Assembly (NCBI GenBank): GCA_041907665.1
Contig: JAYRGW010000004.1
Coordinates: 48,346-112,345, forward strand
Source: JAAYUD01 sp041907665
GTDB lineage: Bacteria; Bacteroidota; Bacteroidia; Bacteroidales; Bacteroidaceae
Direction: 5' to 3'
DNA: 64,000 bases
Below are positions 19,046 through 27,540 of this stretch, in pieces. Below the pieces are notes generated by a model. It searched no databases, was not told the origin of the DNA, and saw only the letters and a program-made list of their open reading frames with translations. The position numbers and the translations under genes are program-made. Position 1 is the stretch's first letter. Each line of letters begins with the position of its first letter.

Positions 19046-19218
19046 TTAAGAGCCTCTGTCTACCGAATAAGTATAACATCAAACGCCACAGTAAGCATCG
19101 GATGGTCCTAGTATTCCCTAAATTTATCAGAACATTATAACTGAAAATATAGAGGTAAATACCTCAAGCCCTTTGCCTGTTTTTGATCCCAAAACATAAG
19201 TAGTCAATATCAAAAAAA

Positions 19219-19338
19219 CAGACGTATGTCGCAGCCATAACTTCCGTTACTTACTGCGGTAACTAACGTTAGTTGTTGTGATAACTAACGTTAGTTTCTT
19301 CAACAACATCCGTTAGTTACCGCTGCGACATACGTCTG
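19219..19338. repeat. cloverleaf-like palindrome in repeat A
   Basis: A perfect 16-bp outer stem (19219-19234 with 19323-19338, CAGACGTATGTCGCAG) encloses further inverted segments, including two exact copies of the 14-bp palindrome AACTAACGTTAGTT. The same outer stem in copy B is kept with one position changed to a G-U type pair. Confidence 0.85.
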
Positions 19339-19372
19339 ATTTTTTGCAAGGCAAAACAAGTTCACAGCCGCC

Positions 19373-19436
19373 GTTGTCGTATGTTAGTTTTTTCGGTGAC
19401 GTCCTTATGTTTTCGGAAAAACTAACATACGACAAC
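19373..19436. repeat. long hairpin with GTCCTTATG loop in repeat A
   Basis: Arms GTTGTCGTATGTTAGTTTTT and its complement (19373-19392 and ~19417-19436) form a ~20-bp stem. The loop carries GACGTCCTTATG, the CATAAGGACG motif shared with other palindromes in this window. Confidence 0.85.
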
Positions 19437-19871
19437 AATTTTAGGAGCATATGACGTTTTGGAAGAACAAAGACAATACAGATTTGTTGATGTCGTCGGT
19501 TCTTACCGATACTTAAAGATACCTCGTGTAGATATGTAAAACCTTCTTTTTCTATTATAGTTACGAAAGCGTTTCTGTCACCATTACTAACTGTATGTCA
19601 GGCATATACGTGTGCATAACGTCAAAATGGGACACAAAAAACATGTTTTTTCTCAGAGAATCAATGCGTTATGATTTCTCTCTAATGGGCCCTGATAATA
19701 GGCGATACAAGGGGGTGATGAAAGTTGGCGTGCGAGAATTCTTTTTTCGACCTCGTTTTCAGAAGTGAACATGGAGAGCAAAACCGATACTATTTTAACC
19801 ATATCGAAGTGATACTTTCAAATGCGCGGAATTGACGCTGTGTTTCTCAAAAATGATAACGACGAACACAA

Positions 19872-19935
19872 AAATTCATAAGGACGAAACTAAAAGTTTG
19901 TAACTAGAAACATTTAGTTTCGTCCTTATGAATTT
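19872..19935. repeat. 23-bp perfect hairpin in repeat A
   Basis: Left arm 19872-19894 and right arm 19913-19935 are perfect complements (begins AAATTCATAAGGACGAAAC), with an 18-base loop. This segment with its loop is identical in copy B, the longest fully conserved block of the repeat. Confidence 0.9.
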
Positions 19936-20332
19936 CTCGCTGTCTATCAATAAATTACATGCGATGCGTCTATGCTGTGGCTCTAATTCGAGTTATATTA
20001 GAGCGATGAAACAATAACAAGATAGTGGTCTACAATGGTCTGTAGCTCACGTTAGGATAAGAAAGTATCAGAATATAGGAGAATGTTCACTTTGAGATAT
20101 GCGCTGAAAAGGATTATTCACAAGGCATCATATCGTCGTTTTCTTCTGCTAAAATGAGGTAAACAATCCAACTATTTACATAGAAGAAATAAGAAAATAT
20201 TTAAGTAACTGTTTATGGAATCTTGTTTCTGCAAAACAATTACTTTTTCAACCTTTGTCACTGCCGTATGACACGTCACTTAGTCCTCCAGATTTTACTG
20301 GTGAGCCTCGATGTGATTAAGAATTGAAAGAT

Positions 20333-20367
20333 TAAAAAAAAGGTCGTCCATATTGAACGACCTTTTT
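20333..20367 (-). terminator. intrinsic terminator of the alpha operon
   Basis: On the minus strand a stem AAAGGTCGT/ACGACCTTT with a ~9-base loop is followed by eight T residues, 23 bases after the rplQ stop. It is a textbook terminator ending the long ribosomal-protein transcript. Confidence 0.9.
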
Positions 20368-20389
20368 AATATAAGTGTGTAGATTTATT

Positions 20390-20935
20390 CTATTTAGCTT
20401 CTTCAGCAGCAGGTGCTTCGGCAGGAGCCTCTTCTTGTACAGGAGCTTCTTCTTTTACTTCTTCTACAGAAGGAGTTTCAGCTTCTGGTGTAGTAACTTC
20501 TTCAGCTACAGAAACAGCCTTTTTAGAACGACGGCGGCTACGTGTAGCTTTCTTAGTAACACCTTTTGCCATCTTTTCATCATAATCAACGAGTTCGATA
20601 AAACACATTGCTGCGTTATCACCTAAACGATGACCAGTCTTGATGATACGTGTATATCCTCCTGGACGATCTGCAATCTTTGCAGAAATTTCTTTGAATA
20701 ATTCCGTAACAGCAATTTTATCTTGCAAGCTGCTAAATACCACACGACGAGAATTAGTCGTATCGTTTTTAGATTTTGTAAGCAAAGGTTCTACAAATTT
20801 CTTTAAAGCTTTTGCCTTTGCAACAGTCGTAGTGATTCTTTTGTGCTTAATCAAGGAAGAAGCCATGTTAGAAAGCATAGCCCCTCTATGAGAAGCAGTA
20901 CGACCGAGGTGATTGAATTTCTTATTATGTCTCAT
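20390..20935 (-). CDS. rplQ: 50S ribosomal protein L17
   Basis: 181 residues. The first ~120 match L17 throughout (MRHNKKFNHLGRTASHRGAM, GGYTRIIKTGHRLGDNAAMC). The C-terminus is extended by ~55 residues, first basic (KKATRSRRRSKKA) and then rich in Ala, Glu and Pro with repeated EEAP units. Such tails are usual in Bacteroidota L17, whereas many bacterial L17 proteins stop at 115-130 residues. It is the last gene of the alpha operon, 5 bases after rpoA. Confidence 0.97.
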   Translation of the reverse strand: MRHNKKFNHLGRTASHRGAMLSNMASSLIKHKRITTTVAKAKALKKFVEPLLTKSKNDTTNSRRVVFSSLQDKIAVTELFKEISAKIADRPGGYTRIIKTGHRLGDNAAMCFIELVDYDEKMAKGVTKKATRSRRRSKKAVSVAEEVTTPEAETPSVEEVKEEAPVQEEAPAEAPAAEEAK

Positions 20936-20940
20936 TTTTA

Positions 20941-21930
20941 TTATTTATCTAATTTGTATTTAGAAATATCGGTTCCGAACGACAGATTCAGACTCTCCAG
21001 CAAATCATCAAGCTCGGTGAGCGATTTCTTTCCGAAATTTCGGAACTTCAGCAAATCCGTACGATTGAATTGAATCAAGTCGCCTAAGGTTTCTACATCG
21101 GCTGCTTTCAAACAATTGAGAGCACGAACCGAGAGATCCATATCAACCAACTTAGTTTTCAATAGTTGACGCATGTGCAGAACTTCTTCATCAAATTCTT
21201 CATTACCTTCACCGTCAGCATTCTCTAATGTTATTTTTTCATCAGAGAACAACATAAAGTGATGGATTAAAGCTTTAGCTGCTTCCTTCAAAGCATCTTT
21301 CGGATGAACGGAACCGTCTGTAGTAATTTCAAGAATTAATTTCTCGTAATCGGTTTTTTGTTCAACACGATAATTCTCAATAGTATATTTCACCTTAACA
21401 ATTGGTGTATATATAGAATCGATAGCTATCGTATTGGTATCAGTACAAAACTGACGATTTTCTTCAGAAGGCACATATCCACGACCTTTATTAATGGTCA
21501 ATTCCATCTGCATAGTAGCTTTCTGATCTAAATGACAAATAACCAATTCAGGATTTAACACTTCAAATCCAGTTAAATACTTTCCTATGTCACCTGCTTT
21601 GAATTCTGTTGAATTCTTGACGGTTATACTGACTTTTTCGTTTTCGGTGTCCTCAACTACTTGTTTCAGTCTTACTTTCTTTAGGTTTAATATAATATTG
21701 GTGACATCTTCCTTCACCCCGGGAACACTTGCAAATTCATGTTCAACACCTTCAATTTTAATAGTATTGATTGCAAATCCTTCCAATGATGAAAGAAGCA
21801 TACGGCGCAAGGCATTACCAATAGTTATACCAAAACCAGGTTCCAACGGACGGAATTCAAATTTACCATACTTTGGATCCGCTTCCAACATTAAAACTTT
21901 TTCAGGTTTTTGAAATGCTAATATCGCCAT
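20941..21930 (-). CDS. rpoA: RNA polymerase subunit alpha
   Basis: 329 residues. The N-terminal dimerisation domain (FEFRPLEPGFGITIGNALRRMLLSSLEG) nucleates polymerase assembly. An acidic linker follows (ENADGEGNEEFDEE). The C-terminal domain contacts activators and upstream DNA (SVRALNCLKAADVETLGDLI, LKFRNFGKKSLTEL). It lies in the standard rpsM-rpsK-rpsD-rpoA-rplQ order. Confidence 0.98.
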   Translation of the reverse strand: MAILAFQKPEKVLMLEADPKYGKFEFRPLEPGFGITIGNALRRMLLSSLEGFAINTIKIEGVEHEFASVPGVKEDVTNIILNLKKVRLKQVVEDTENEKVSITVKNSTEFKAGDIGKYLTGFEVLNPELVICHLDQKATMQMELTINKGRGYVPSEENRQFCTDTNTIAIDSIYTPIVKVKYTIENYRVEQKTDYEKLILEITTDGSVHPKDALKEAAKALIHHFMLFSDEKITLENADGEGNEEFDEEVLHMRQLLKTKLVDMDLSVRALNCLKAADVETLGDLIQFNRTDLLKFRNFGKKSLTELDDLLESLNLSFGTDISKYKLDK

Positions 21931-21941
21931 GAAATTAATTA

Positions 21942-22547
21942 TTATTTAGAATACAATTCAACGATCAAATGTTCTTTAATGTTCTCAGGAATGTCTGTTC
22001 TTTCAGGGACATGTAATAACTTGCCTACTTTAGAATTTTCATCCCATTCCAGCCAAGGATATTTGCTGTGATTAAATCCAGCAAGTGCGTTTGCTATTAC
22101 CTCCAAAGATTTGGCTTTCTCACGAACACCGACTAACTGACCGGATTTTACTGAATAAGAAGGAATATTTACGACTTTTCCATCAACAGTAATATGCTTG
22201 TGACTTACCAACTGACGTGCAGCAGCACGAGTAGGAGCAATACCCAAACGGAATACAACATTATCAAGACGGCTTTCGAGTAATTGAAGAAGAACTTCAC
22301 CAGTTACGCCTTTAGAAGCTTCAGCCTTAACAAATAAGTTACTGAACTGTTTCTCTAATACACCGTAAGTATATTTTGCTTTTTGTTTCTCACGAAGCTG
22401 AACACCATACTCAGATGTTTTTCTCTTGCGTGAATTTCCATGTTGTCCAGGAGGATAATTTTTCTTGGATAAGACCTTATCAGCTCCAAAAATACCTTCA
22501 CCGAACTTACGTGCAATTTTGGTTTTAGGACCAGTATATCTAGCCAT
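21942..22547 (-). CDS. rpsD: 30S ribosomal protein S4
   Basis: 201 residues. It carries the S4 N-terminal region (MARYTGPKTKIARKFGEGI), the stretch RKRKTSEYGVQLREKQK and the S4 RNA-binding domain (LESRLDNVVFRLGIAPTRAAARQLVSHKHI). S4 nucleates 30S assembly and in several bacteria represses its own operon. The 125-base gap before it is unusually long for this operon and contains a candidate leader hairpin (22576-22654). Confidence 0.98.
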   Translation of the reverse strand: MARYTGPKTKIARKFGEGIFGADKVLSKKNYPPGQHGNSRKRKTSEYGVQLREKQKAKYTYGVLEKQFSNLFVKAEASKGVTGEVLLQLLESRLDNVVFRLGIAPTRAAARQLVSHKHITVDGKVVNIPSYSVKSGQLVGVREKAKSLEVIANALAGFNHSKYPWLEWDENSKVGKLLHVPERTDIPENIKEHLIVELYSK

Positions 22548-22575
22548 TTTCTATAAATTTTTAAATTTGTTTTCC

Positions 22576-22654
22576 AGACAGCTTTAACCGTTGCAGCCGC
22601 GATTGCAGAGAGAATATAAATACAATCCTATTTTAACGACATTAAAGCCTGTCT
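22576..22654 (-). promoter_or_regulatory. candidate structured mRNA leader of rpsD
   Basis: In the rpsK-rpsD gap the minus strand forms a long closing stem (AGACAGGCTTTAA at 22654-22642 with TTAAAGCTGTCT at 22587-22576, one bulge). It encloses an inner TGCA(...)TGCA hairpin at 22592-22607. It lies ~30 bases before the S4 start. S4 autoregulation through a leader is known in other bacteria; applying it here is inference. Confidence 0.5.
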
Positions 22655-22672
22655 TGTGTATAAAGGTAAATA

Positions 22673-23062
22673 TTAAACTCTACGTCTTTTCGGAGGACGG
22701 CATCCATTGTGAGGAAGTGGTGTAACATCAATAATTTCTGTTACCTCAATACCTGCTCCATGTATTGTTCTAATAGCAGACTCACGACCGTTACCAGGAC
22801 CTTTTACATAAGCTTTTACCTTTCTCAGACCAAGATCGTATGCCACTTTAGCACAATCTTGAGCAGCCATTTGGGCTGCATACGGGGTGTTCTTTTTAGA
22901 ACCTCTGAATCCCATTTTACCAGCAGAAGACCATGAGATAATCTGCCCTTCACTATTTGCAAGAGAAACAATAATATTATTGAAAGACGAATGAACATGT
23001 AATTGTCCGTTAGCATCGATCTTTACATTTCTCTTTTTTGCTGCAACTGCTTTTTTTGCCAT
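22673..23062 (-). CDS. rpsK: 30S ribosomal protein S11
   Basis: 129 residues. After the short basic N-terminus come the conserved GQLHVHSSFNNIIVSLANSE, KGPGNGRESAIRTI and the C-terminal DVTPLPHNGCRPPKRRRV. S11 forms part of the 30S platform near the mRNA exit. It is 11 bases downstream of rpsM. Confidence 0.98.
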   Translation of the reverse strand: MAKKAVAAKKRNVKIDANGQLHVHSSFNNIIVSLANSEGQIISWSSAGKMGFRGSKKNTPYAAQMAAQDCAKVAYDLGLRKVKAYVKGPGNGRESAIRTIHGAGIEVTEIIDVTPLPHNGCRPPKRRRV

Positions 23063-23073
23063 ATCAATAATTA

Positions 23074-23454
23074 TTATTTAGTAGCTTTCTTCTTGTTAGC
23101 AACGGTCTTCTTGCGACCCTTACGAGTACGAGCATTGTTTTTAGTGCTCTGTCCACGTACCGGTAAACCGAGACGGTGACGAACTCCACGATAGCAACCT
23201 ACATCCATCAGACGCTTAATGTTCATCTGAATTTCAGAACGGAGATCACCTTCCACTTTAAAATCGCTACCAATGATTTCACGAATCTTTGCTGCTTGAT
23301 CATCGGTCCAATCCTTAACTTTGATATCTCTATCTATGCCAGCCTTATCTAAAATTTTGGCGGCACCACTACGACCTATACCAAAAATATAGGTTAACGC
23401 AATCTCACCTCTCTTATTTTGAGGTAAATCTACACCAACTATTCTTATAGCCAT
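23074..23454 (-). CDS. rpsM: 30S ribosomal protein S13
   Basis: 126 residues. The start MAIRIVGVDLPQNKRGEIAL, the helix-two-turn-helix region and the C-terminal tail (HRLGLPVRGQSTKNNARTRK) that contacts tRNA and the 50S subunit are all present. It follows rpmJ after 32 bases. Confidence 0.98.
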   Translation of the reverse strand: MAIRIVGVDLPQNKRGEIALTYIFGIGRSGAAKILDKAGIDRDIKVKDWTDDQAAKIREIIGSDFKVEGDLRSEIQMNIKRLMDVGCYRGVRHRLGLPVRGQSTKNNARTRKGRKKTVANKKKATK

Positions 23455-23486
23455 ATACTTTAATTATTTTTTTTCCAAAAATAATA

Positions 23487-23603
23487 CTATCCCTGACGTT
23501 GTTTGAACTTGGGATTTTTCTTGTTAATTACATACAACGTACCATGACGTCTTACAATCTTGCACTCAGGGGTACGTTTTTTTAATGATGCTCTTACTTT
23601 CAT
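23487..23603 (-). CDS. rpmJ: 50S ribosomal protein L36, zinc-free form
   Basis: A 38-residue protein beginning MKVRASLKKRTPECKIVRR and ending NPKFKQRQG, with an ATG at 23603 and TAG at 23487-23489. Zinc-binding L36 has three Cys and one His; here only one Cys remains, so this is the C-minus form that folds without zinc. It lies between infA and rpsM, its normal place. Confidence 0.95.
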   Translation of the reverse strand: MKVRASLKKRTPECKIVRRHGTLYVINKKNPKFKQRQG

Positions 23604-23611
23604 ATCTCGTT

Positions 23612-23830
23612 TTATTTATATCTAAATACAATTCTACCTTTCGATAAATCGTAAGGTGACATCTCGACTTTTACCTTATCACCCGGAAGAATTTTGATGT
23701 AATGCATCCGCATTTTTCCGGATATATGAGCTGTAATCTCATGTCCATTTTCCAATTCTACCCGAAACATTGCATTCGACAATGCTTCTACAATCACTCC
23801 ATCTTGCTCTATTGCTGTTTGTTTAGCCAT
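23612..23830 (-). CDS. infA: translation initiation factor IF-1
   Basis: 72 residues forming one OB-fold: AIEQDGVIVEALSNAMFRVE, GHEITAHISGKMRMHYIKIL, GDKVKVEMSPYDLSKGRIVF. IF-1 blocks the ribosomal A site during initiation. It is 3 bases downstream of map and 8 bases before rpmJ. Confidence 0.98.
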   Translation of the reverse strand: MAKQTAIEQDGVIVEALSNAMFRVELENGHEITAHISGKMRMHYIKILPGDKVKVEMSPYDLSKGRIVFRYK

Positions 23831-23833
23831 AAA

Positions 23834-24631
23834 CTATATTGCTTTTTCTCCTAATACTTCTTCAACAAATTTGAATGATGACAAAATATCGGCTTTGCCT
23901 TTCCTAATAGCAATCGTATGTTCGAAATGCGCGGCGCAGCTACGATCAACTGTACGCACTGTCCATCCATCGCTCTCCATCACAATATGCCGATCACCTA
24001 AAGTTATCATTGGTTCTATAGCTATACATAATCCATTCTTTAGTAGAATACCGTTACCACGCTTTCCGTAGTTCGGAACCATTGGATCTTCGTGCATTTC
24101 TTTACCAATACCATGACCCACAAATTCACGAACGACACCAAAAGCTTCCTTTTCACAATACTCTTGGACAGCACAACCTATATCACCTAATCGCTTACCA
24201 GAAACCGCATTTTCAATTCCCTTATACAACGCTTCCTTAGTGGTCCTCAAAAGATGAAGAACGCTATCGCTGACTTCGCCCACTGGAAATGTATATGCAG
24301 AATCACCACAGAACCCATTCATATACGTACCACAATCAACAGAAACGATATCGCCTTCTTTGAGAACAACATCACCCGGTATACCATGCACAACCTGTTC
24401 ATTTACAGACGTACAAATAGAAGCCGGAAATGAAGCCCCTTTAAAATTAGGGAACCCTTTAAAGGTAGGAGTAGCACCATTATCTCTAATGTACTCCTCC
24501 GCTACCTTATCAAGTTCTTTCGTAGTAACACCTGGCTTAATAACTTTTGCTACCTCGGCCAATGTTTTACCTACTAACAGATTACTCTGTCTTAATAGCT
24601 CTATTTCATCATCAGTTTTAAGAAATATCAT
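23834..24631 (-). CDS. map: methionine aminopeptidase, type I
   Basis: 265 residues. It removes the initiator methionine from new proteins. Metal ligands of the pita-bread fold are visible: Asp in VSVDCGTYMNGFCGDSAY (two), His in FVGHGIGKEMHE, Glu in LCIAIEPMI and Glu in HFEHTIAI. The frame opens with a TTG at 24637, but the ATG at 24631 is the better start. It lies 12 bases after secY, the secY-map-infA order seen in Bacteroidota and Gram-positive bacteria. Confidence 0.97.
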   Translation of the reverse strand: MIFLKTDDEIELLRQSNLLVGKTLAEVAKVIKPGVTTKELDKVAEEYIRDNGATPTFKGFPNFKGASFPASICTSVNEQVVHGIPGDVVLKEGDIVSVDCGTYMNGFCGDSAYTFPVGEVSDSVLHLLRTTKEALYKGIENAVSGKRLGDIGCAVQEYCEKEAFGVVREFVGHGIGKEMHEDPMVPNYGKRGNGILLKNGLCIAIEPMITLGDRHIVMESDGWTVRTVDRSCAAHFEHTIAIRKGKADILSSFKFVEEVLGEKAI

Positions 24632-24643
24632 CTTCAAAAACGC

Positions 24644-25981
24644 TTAATAGGCTCCTCCCGAAAAACGGCCCTTTATACGACCGGATTTAAGTAAGCCGTC
24701 ATAATGACGCATCATCAAATGACTTTCAATCTGCTGTAAAGTATCTAAAACAACACCAACAACAATCAACAAAGACGTTCCTCCAAAGAATTGAGCGAAA
24801 GCTTGTTTAACACCGAATATACCTGCAAACGCCGGCATTATGGCAATAAATGCCAAGAAGAATGATCCGGGCAGCGTAATACGCGACATAATGGAATCAA
24901 TATAATCGGCTGTCTTCTTTCCCGGTTTAATGCCAGGAATAAAACCATTGTTCCTCTTCATATCTTCAGACATCTGAGTCGGGTTAATCGTAATTGCGGT
25001 ATAAAAATAAGTAAACAAAATAATCAATATCGCAAATACCAAATTATAAGGGAAACTCGTATGATCGGTAAACTTGGTTAGAAGTCCACCACCTTTGTTT
25101 CCTGTATATCCAATAAAGGATATGGGAATAAACATTATTGCTTGCGCAAAAATGATAGGCATTACATTTGCTGCATAGACCTTCAAAGGAATATATTGAC
25201 GAGCGCCACCATATTGTTTGCTACCTACAATTTTCTTTGCATACTGCACTGGCACCTTACGAGTACCTTGTACAAGCAATATTGAAGCAGCAATAACCAA
25301 CAGCAGAACAATCATTTCAAAAAGGAACATTACAAGTCCACCAGTCTTATCTGTCATTCTAGATACAAGTTCCTGGAACAACGACTGAGGCAAACGAGCA
25401 ATAATACCAACAAGGATGATAAAAGAAACACCATTACCTATGCCCTTATCAGTAATTCTTTCGCCGAGCCATAGTATGAACATACTACCTGCAGCTAAAA
25501 TAATAGAAGAGGTAAATATGAAGACTGTCCAATCCAAGCCTGGATCTAAAGAAGATCCAGCTTGATTACGAAGGTTAAGAAGATAAGAAGGAGCTTGAAC
25601 CAACAAAATGGCTATTGTGAGATAGCGAGTATACTGATTCATTTTCCTTTGTCCACTTTCACCCTCACGCTGTAATTTTTGAAAATAAGGGACAGCTATA
25701 CCCAACAACTGAATAACAATAGAGGCTGAGATATACGGCATGATTCCTAATGCAAAAATAGAAGCATTAGAAAATGCTCCGCCAGAGAACATATTCAATA
25801 AGGCCATAAGTCCTTCACTTGTTTGTTTATGCAACTGTGATAACATTGAAGGATTAATTCCTGGTAAAACCACAAAAGATCCTAAACGATAGATAGTAAC
25901 AAACAACACAGTGATGAGAATGCGTTGACGCAAATCCTCAATCTTCCATATATTCTTTAGTGTTTCTATAACCTTTCTCAT
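24644..25981 (-). CDS. secY: preprotein translocase subunit SecY
   Basis: 445 residues with ten hydrophobic segments, the channel of the Sec translocon in the inner membrane. Recognisable blocks include SSIILAAGSMFILWLGERIT, the cytoplasmic GTRKVPVQYAKK loop and RNNGFIPGIKPGKKT. It follows rplO after 4 bases, as in most spc operons. Its partner SecE is encoded at 51849-52040. Confidence 0.98.
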   Translation of the reverse strand: MRKVIETLKNIWKIEDLRQRILITVLFVTIYRLGSFVVLPGINPSMLSQLHKQTSEGLMALLNMFSGGAFSNASIFALGIMPYISASIVIQLLGIAVPYFQKLQREGESGQRKMNQYTRYLTIAILLVQAPSYLLNLRNQAGSSLDPGLDWTVFIFTSSIILAAGSMFILWLGERITDKGIGNGVSFIILVGIIARLPQSLFQELVSRMTDKTGGLVMFLFEMIVLLLVIAASILLVQGTRKVPVQYAKKIVGSKQYGGARQYIPLKVYAANVMPIIFAQAIMFIPISFIGYTGNKGGGLLTKFTDHTSFPYNLVFAILIILFTYFYTAITINPTQMSEDMKRNNGFIPGIKPGKKTADYIDSIMSRITLPGSFFLAFIAIMPAFAGIFGVKQAFAQFFGGTSLLIVVGVVLDTLQQIESHLMMRHYDGLLKSGRIKGRFSGGAY

Positions 25982-25985
25982 TGTA

Positions 25986-26432
25986 TTAGAGTTTTATTGC
26001 AGAACCGCCTGCGGCTTCAATAGCAGCTTGAGCACTCTTAGAGAATGCGTTCGCTTCTACCGTTACTTTTGTTGTCAGTTTGCCATTTCCAAGAATTTTT
26101 ACCAAGTCACCTTTAGTCATCGCGCCAAAAGAGATAAAGTCAGCTAAACCTATTTTATCTGTTTGATTCTTTTCAACCATCTTTTGAATAACATTCAAAT
26201 TAACGGCTTTATATTCAACGCGATTAATATTCTTGAAACCGAATTTAGGCAGACGACGCTGCAATGGCATCTGACCACCTTCAAAACCGATTTTCTTATG
26301 ATAACCGGATCTTGATTTAGCGCCTTTACTACCTCTTGTTGAAGTTCCACCTAAACCAGAACCCGCACCACGGCCAATTCTTTTTCTTGTTTTAGTAGAA
26401 CCTGCAGCAGGTTTTAAATTACTTAAATCCAT
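25986..26432 (-). CDS. rplO: 50S ribosomal protein L15
   Basis: 148 residues. The glycine/arginine-rich N-terminal extension (TRKRIGRGAGSGLGGTSTRG) reaches into 23S rRNA, and GFEGGQMPLQRRLPKFGFKN and the C-terminal AFSKSAQAAIEAAGG are typical L15 blocks. Confidence 0.98.
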   Translation of the reverse strand: MDLSNLKPAAGSTKTRKRIGRGAGSGLGGTSTRGSKGAKSRSGYHKKIGFEGGQMPLQRRLPKFGFKNINRVEYKAVNLNVIQKMVEKNQTDKIGLADFISFGAMTKGDLVKILGNGKLTTKVTVEANAFSKSAQAAIEAAGGSAIKL

Positions 26433-26462
26433 ATCGAAAATAATTTAATATTCAACAACTTA

Positions 26463-26639
26463 TTACTTAATAATGGTAACCAAGTGCTTTACTTTTTCTA
26501 CCATCCCAAGAACTGAAGGCGTATCTTCACGTTCAACTATTTGATTAATTTTACGCAAGCCTAATGTATCTAAAGTACGTTTTTGATCTTTAGGAGCCCC
26601 AATTCTACTTTTTGTTTGTTTGATCTTAATAATTGCCAT
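26463..26639 (-). CDS. rpmD: 50S ribosomal protein L30
   Basis: 58 residues from the ATG at 26639 (MAIIKIKQTKSRIGAPKDQK, LGLRKINQIVEREDTPSVLG). A longer open frame from 26732 overlaps rpsE and is not a plausible start. It is 13 bases after rpsE and 30 before rplO. Confidence 0.96.
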   Translation of the reverse strand: MAIIKIKQTKSRIGAPKDQKRTLDTLGLRKINQIVEREDTPSVLGMVEKVKHLVTIIK

Positions 26640-26652
26640 ATTATTGTTCCTC

Positions 26653-27168
26653 CTATCCTCTAAATACTTTTTCCATGCTAATACCTCTATTTTGAGCAAC
26701 AATTCTAGCATCGCGCATATTGCCCAACGCAAGGATAGTTGCCTTTACCAAATTATGAGGATTCGATGAACCTTTTGACTTAGCTAATACATCAGTAATA
26801 CCAACGCTCTCCAAAACGGCACGCATAGCACCGCCCGCAACAACTCCGGTACCTTGAGATGCAGGTTTAATGAAAACCTCAGCACCACCAAATTTTGCCA
26901 CTTGTTCATGAGGTACTGTACCTTTAACAACAGGCACACGTATAAGGTTCTTCTTTGCAGATTCTACACCCTTTCCGATAGCATCGGTTACTTCACCAGC
27001 TTTTCCTAAACCATATCCTATGACACCATCTCCATTACCAACAACTACAATTGCAGCAAAACTAAAAGTTCTACCACCTTTCGTTACTTTAGTAACACGA
27101 TTAATAGCAACCAATCTATCGGTTAGCTCTATGTCGTTCGAAACTTTTACTCGATTCAATTCAGCCAT
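26653..27168 (-). CDS. rpsE: 30S ribosomal protein S5
   Basis: 171 residues with the double-stranded-RNA-binding N-domain (LVAINRVTKVTKGGRTFSFA, VVGNGDGVIGYGLGKAGEV) and the C-domain SKGSSNPHNLVKATILAL. S5 shapes decoding accuracy and the mRNA entry site. Confidence 0.98.
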   Translation of the reverse strand: MAELNRVKVSNDIELTDRLVAINRVTKVTKGGRTFSFAAIVVVGNGDGVIGYGLGKAGEVTDAIGKGVESAKKNLIRVPVVKGTVPHEQVAKFGGAEVFIKPASQGTGVVAGGAMRAVLESVGITDVLAKSKGSSNPHNLVKATILALGNMRDARIVAQNRGISMEKVFRG

Positions 27169-27173
27169 AATGA

Positions 27174-27518
27174 TTAAAATTTAAGTCCACCATTACGAGC
27201 AGCGTCAGCTACTTGTTTAATCCTACCATGATACAAATAACCATTACGGTCAAATATTACACTCGAGATACCTGCTTCTTTGGCTTTCTGAGCTATTAAC
27301 TCACCAACCTTAGTTGCTTGTTCTTCCTTAGGCATCTTTTCTGTAATAGCCAATGAAGAAGCAGAAGCAAGAGTCTTACCTTGCGTATCATCAATGATCT
27401 GAACGTAGATCTGCTTATTGCTTCTGAAAACGCTCATACGCGGACGTTCGGTAGTACCCGAAATCTTATTGCGTACTCTATATTTAATTTTTATTCGTCT
27501 TTCTACTTTTGTTGTCAT
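27174..27518 (-). CDS. rplR: 50S ribosomal protein L18
   Basis: 114 residues: KYRVRNKISGTTERPRMSVF, NKQIYVQIIDDTQGKTLASA and the ending FDRNGYLYHGRIKQVADAAR, which bind 5S rRNA. Confidence 0.98.
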   Translation of the reverse strand: MTTKVERRIKIKYRVRNKISGTTERPRMSVFRSNKQIYVQIIDDTQGKTLASASSLAITEKMPKEEQATKVGELIAQKAKEAGISSVIFDRNGYLYHGRIKQVADAARNGGLKF

Positions 27519-27540
27519 AACAATTACAATTTAACGTAAA

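Larger units (their letters stand above)
19213..20274 (+). repeat. 1,062-bp structured non-coding repeat, copy A
   Basis: This stretch is the diverged reverse complement of 39257-40318 (copy B), with the same length. By eye the first ~320 bases are about 94% identical and the rest lower. Similarity starts at the A-run before CAGACGTATGTCGCAG and ends at GTATGACAC. The outer-end hairpin cluster lies at 19219-19436 and a third hairpin at 19872-19935. No gene or transposase motif is present in any frame. It lies between the convergent phosphatase-family gene and rplQ, and its inner end stops ~60 bases before the rplQ terminator. Confidence 0.9.

Noticed and set aside
19213..20274. Repeat A as a CRISPR array or a transposon with its own transposase
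   Set aside because: Repeats are inverted, not regularly spaced direct repeats, and there is no transposase, cas gene or target-site duplication at either copy.
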